Assembly (NCBI GenBank): GCA_003663525.1
Contig: QMUF01000083.1
Coordinates: 1-6,876, forward strand
DNA from: Thermococci archaeon
GTDB taxonomy: Archaea > Methanobacteriota_B > Thermococci > Thermococcales > Thermococcaceae
DNA: 6,876 nt
Reading direction: 5' to 3'
The notes beneath the pieces were generated by a model. The model made no database searches. It worked only from the letters and a program-made list of their open reading frames with translations, and had not been told where the DNA came from. Of the stretch, positions 5,429 through 6,876 are shown piece by piece. The position numbers and the translations under genes were made by a program. How positions within the stretch are numbered: the first letter of the stretch is position 1; each line of letters opens with the position of its first letter.

Positions 5429-6876
5429 ATGAGTGAGTTTAGATTTGAAATAAAAGCAAGAGATGCTGCTGGAAGAATTGGAAACATGGAGATCAATGGC
5501 AAAAAACTTGAGACCCCAGCTATAATGCCCGTTGTAAACCCCAAACAGCTCATAGTAACTCCTAAAGAACTGGAACAAATGGGATTTGGCATTATTATCA
5601 CAAATTCATATATCATCTACAAAGATGAAACCCTCAGGGAAAAGGCCCTTGAAAAGGGCATCCATAGACTCTTAGGCTACAATGGCATAATTGAAGTTGA
5701 TTCTGGAAGTTTTCAGCTCATGAGGTATGGGGGGATAGATGTAACCAATAGTGAAATAATAGAATTCCAACATAAAATTGGGGTAGATATTGGGACTTTT
5801 CTTGATATTCCTACTATTCCAGATGCTCCAAGAGAAAAAGCAGAGGATGATCTAAAAATAACCCTGGAAAGAGCAAAAGAGGCCGAGAGAATTAAAGAAA
5901 TAGCGATGAATGCTGCTATACAGGGTTCAACTTACCCAGATTTGAGAATCCATGCTGCCAAACAGCTTAGTGAAATGAATTTTGAAGTTCATCCCATCGG
6001 CGCAGTGGTTCCCCTAATGGAAGCCTACAGATATCGAGATCTAGTTGATGTTGTTATCGCTTCAAAAATAGGATTAAGGCCGGATAGACCGGTTCACCTT
6101 TTTGGAGCGGGCCATCCAATGGTATTTGCATTGGCTGTGGCAATGGGAGTGGATCTCTTTGATTCGGCAAGTTATGCGGTATATGCAAAAGATGATCGAT
6201 ATATGACCCCTGAAGGGACAAAAAGGCTCGAAGAACTTGAGTATTTTCCATGCTCATGTCCGGTTTGTTCTCGCTATACTCCACGAGATCTCAAAGAAAT
6301 GCCTAAGGAGGAGAGAACCAGGCTCTTGGCTCTTCACAATCTTTGGATTATTAGAGAAGAGCTTAATAGGGTAAAACAGGCCGTAAAAGAGGGGACTTTG
6401 TGGGAATTGGTGGATGAACGTGCTAGATCCCATCCAAAGATGTTTGCGGCATATAAGAGGCTTTTAAACTATAGGGATTACTTAGAGGAGAATGAACCAG
6501 TAACAAAAGCTTCTGCATTTTTCAAAGTAAGTGAAGAAATAATGAAAACTCCGGTGCCTTTAAGAGCAAAAATACGAGCTGAAAGCGTCCGTAGAAAATT
6601 CCAAAATACCTTAAAACATCCGATTTTTGGTGAAATTCCAAAATACCTGATTTTAACATTTCCATTTGCACAAAGCGAGGGTGAAGAGGATTTTTCCATA
6701 AAAAGGCCAACTAAAGAAGAAGCCCAGCTATATGTTCAGGCAGTTGCTGAATACCAATTTGGTGAAGGAGCTTCTGAGGCATTTAAAGATGTTTTTGTAG
6801 AACTTTCGAGAAAAACGGGAATGCCAAGGCAGATAAAAGCTAAAGGACAACATTTAGCAACATTTAGGGCTGATGA
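5429..6876 (+). CDS. tgtA: Archaeosine tRNA-guanine transglycosylase, 3' end missing
   Basis: TgtA swaps guanine-15 in the tRNA D-loop for preQ0, the first tRNA step of archaeosine synthesis. The frame is open to the window edge: 482 complete codons of an expected ~580. The N-terminal TIM barrel carries Asp91 in EVDSGSFQ and the nucleophile candidate Asp245 in FDSASY, followed by YAKDDRYMT. Zinc ligands are Cys275, Cys277 and Cys280 in FPCSCPVC, with His303 in ALHNL. These sit a constant four residues before the positions I recall for the Pyrococcus horikoshii enzyme (Asp95, Asp249, Cys279/281/284, His307), so start and frame agree. The archaeal C-terminal extension follows (from about 350), and the PUA domain begins around RKTGMPRQIKAKGQ (461-474), where the window cuts it. 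ATG at 5429 is preceded by GGTGGTGGAG. No key residue is missing in the visible part. Confidence 0.95.
   Translation, partial: MSEFRFEIKARDAAGRIGNMEINGKKLETPAIMPVVNPKQLIVTPKELEQMGFGIIITNSYIIYKDETLREKALEKGIHRLLGYNGIIEVDSGSFQLMRYGGIDVTNSEIIEFQHKIGVDIGTFLDIPTIPDAPREKAEDDLKITLERAKEAERIKEIAMNAAIQGSTYPDLRIHAAKQLSEMNFEVHPIGAVVPLMEAYRYRDLVDVVIASKIGLRPDRPVHLFGAGHPMVFALAVAMGVDLFDSASYAVYAKDDRYMTPEGTKRLEELEYFPCSCPVCSRYTPRDLKEMPKEERTRLLALHNLWIIREELNRVKQAVKEGTLWELVDERARSHPKMFAAYKRLLNYRDYLEENEPVTKASAFFKVSEEIMKTPVPLRAKIRAESVRRKFQNTLKHPIFGEIPKYLILTFPFAQSEGEEDFSIKRPTKEEAQLYVQAVAEYQFGEGASEAFKDVFVELSRKTGMPRQIKAKGQHLATFRAD

Noticed and set aside
4931..5616. Minus-strand open frames over the transporter and tgtA (4931-5191, 5270-5578, 5398-5616)
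   Set aside because: They are antisense to two well-recognised genes, lack ribosome sites and show no family features.

Overview
The window looks like chromosomal DNA from a hyperthermophilic euryarchaeon of the order Thermococcales (Pyrococcus, Thermococcus or Palaeococcus). The reasons are a membrane-anchored archaeal LonB protease, an archaeosine tRNA-guanine transglycosylase, GGTGA-type Shine-Dalgarno sequences, TATA/BRE promoters and very short intergenic gaps. The host genes are AT-rich, while the first 60 bases are about 60% G+C and belong to a mobile element. I cannot name the species from sequence alone.

Layout. Positions 1-147 are the right end of an IS200/IS605-type (IS605/IS1341) element. 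It holds the last 46 codons of a TnpB nuclease gene, overlapped by a strongly structured RNA region that I read as the 3' part of its omegaRNA. Facing it on the minus strand, and stopping inside the element's terminal sequence, is an unrecognised 263-residue protein built of two diverged copies of one ~130-residue unit. A compact promoter region (about 947-1041) then serves lonB on the plus strand. lonB meets a minus-strand gene for a 98-residue protein tail to tail, with a 4-base overlap; that small protein resembles one half of a TATA-binding protein fold. A divergent spacer (3246-3331) with two small palindromes separates it from a membrane glycosyltransferase gene (GT2, processive type). 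Next come a PiT-type phosphate transporter, whose promoter carries three tandem 9-bp AT units, and tgtA, which runs off the right edge inside its PUA domain.

How the genes work together. They do not form one obvious pathway. They are neighbouring housekeeping genes: membrane protein quality control, envelope glycosylation, phosphate uptake and tRNA archaeosine synthesis. Most appear to have their own promoters. No gap exceeds 100 bp, so no long stretch is left unexplained.

The least ordinary items are the IS end with mutually exclusive helices next to a gene whose stop codon it seems to supply, the internally duplicated protein, the TBP-half-like protein and the 9-bp repeat array at the phosphate transporter promoter. 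I do not see a clear new multi-gene system.
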